Source: an uncultured Oscillospiraceae bacterium (lineage in GTDB: Bacteria; Bacillota; Clostridia; Oscillospirales; Oscillospiraceae). Taken from it: a stretch of 6,398 bases of DNA. Positions 6,282 through 6,398 of the stretch are shown in pieces (position 1 is the stretch's first letter; every line of letters begins with the position of its first letter). The DNA lies in NCBI GenBank assembly GCA_910578575.1, contig CAJTQP010000092.1, forward strand, positions 1-6,398. The letters run 5' to 3'. Below the pieces are notes generated by a model, which ran no database searches, was not told the DNA's origin, and saw only the letters and a list, made by a program, of their open reading frames with translations. Both the position numbers and the translations under genes were made by a program.

Positions 6282-6312
6282 GTTTTGTGGCGGAGGTGAA
6301 GGGAAAAGGATA

Positions 6313-6352
6313 GACTCCCAATCAGGGCGAGAAAGAGCCCGGAAAGGGAGTC
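6313..6352 (+). promoter_or_regulatory. Two-part hairpin in the leader of the IS transposase gene
   Basis: GACTCCC (6313-6319) pairs with GGGAGTC (6346-6352), and inside it GGGC (6325-6328) pairs with GCCC (6337-6340), separated by internal loops AATCA and GGAAA. It lies between the IS end repeats and the transposase start. It could shield the start from transcripts entering from outside, as is known for some other IS elements. No T-tract follows, so it is not a standard terminator. Confidence 0.5.
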
Positions 6353-6375
6353 AGGAAATGAAAGGAGCAGAGTGG

Positions 6376-6398
6376 ATGGATATCCGAAGCGACAGACA
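6376..6398 (+). CDS. istA: IS21-family transposase IstA, first codons (partial)
   Basis: The frame from ATG 6376 reads MDIRSDR before the window ends, with AAAGGAG at 6361-6367 spaced 8 nt upstream. An in-frame ATG at 6358 (MKGAEWMDIRSDR) is possible but has a poorly spaced SD. IS21 transposases often begin with a similar short (W)xDIR/K stretch before the helix-turn-helix domain. With only seven codons visible the identity rests mainly on the IS end structure next to it. The gene runs off the right edge. Confidence 0.5.

Larger units (their letters stand above)
6233..6398 (+). mobile_element. IS21-family insertion sequence, left end (partial)
   Basis: The end starts with TGTGTCATCGCCAGTG at about 6233 (6235 is also possible), with the TG first bases usual for the IS21 family. 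Two spaced copies of AAAATGTA (6251-6258 and 6274-6281, 23 nt apart) fit the repeated transposase-binding sites near IS21 ends. The first codons of a transposase-like gene follow, reading inward. Homology of the helicase gene stops exactly here. The other end, istB and the target duplication lie outside the window. Confidence 0.7.

Overview
This window is a stretch of an integrative and conjugative element (ICE) of the Tn1549/CTn type found in gut Clostridia. The GC-rich codon use, strong AAGGAGG-like Shine-Dalgarno (SD) sites and protein families fit a Firmicute such as an Oscillospiraceae or Lachnospiraceae member; the exact host is inference. All ICE genes run on the minus strand, so the operon reads from right to left.

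Layout, in transcription order. (a) 6398-6233: the inner end of an IS21-family insertion sequence, pointing right, with the first codons of its istA. (b) 6232-4920: the C-terminal end of a very large SNF2/DEAD-type helicase (LtrC-like helicase/methylase family), cut off by the IS. (c) 4820-4050: a Fic-domain protein with its own promoter and an intrinsic terminator, which looks like a cargo cassette. (d) 3929-3030: a DUF3991/Toprim DNA-processing protein, probably starting further upstream at an ACG codon. (e) 3033-2857: a small proline- and lysine-rich protein of unknown function, coupled to the Toprim gene by an ATGA overlap. (f) 2856-2724: a palindrome-rich intergenic stretch that is the best oriT/operator candidate. 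(g) 2723-2403: MobC. (h) 2399-1110: a VirD2/MobA-type (MOBP) relaxase. (i) 1168-584: a PcfB/DUF3801 protein. (j) 597-141: exon 1 of the VirD4/TraG coupling protein, broken just after its Walker A motif by (k) 140-1: the 5' end of a group II intron that runs off the left edge.

Together MobC and the relaxase would nick oriT, PcfB and VirD4 would bring the relaxosome to the type IV secretion channel, and the helicase and Toprim proteins would process the DNA. The module carries several lesions: an IS in the helicase gene, a group II intron in virD4, a missing canonical start codon on the Toprim gene, and a fic terminator placed just before the mobilization genes. The copy may therefore be decaying, or may depend on intron splicing and transcriptional readthrough. 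I see no tRNA, rRNA or CRISPR, and no gene-free stretch longer than 300 bases.
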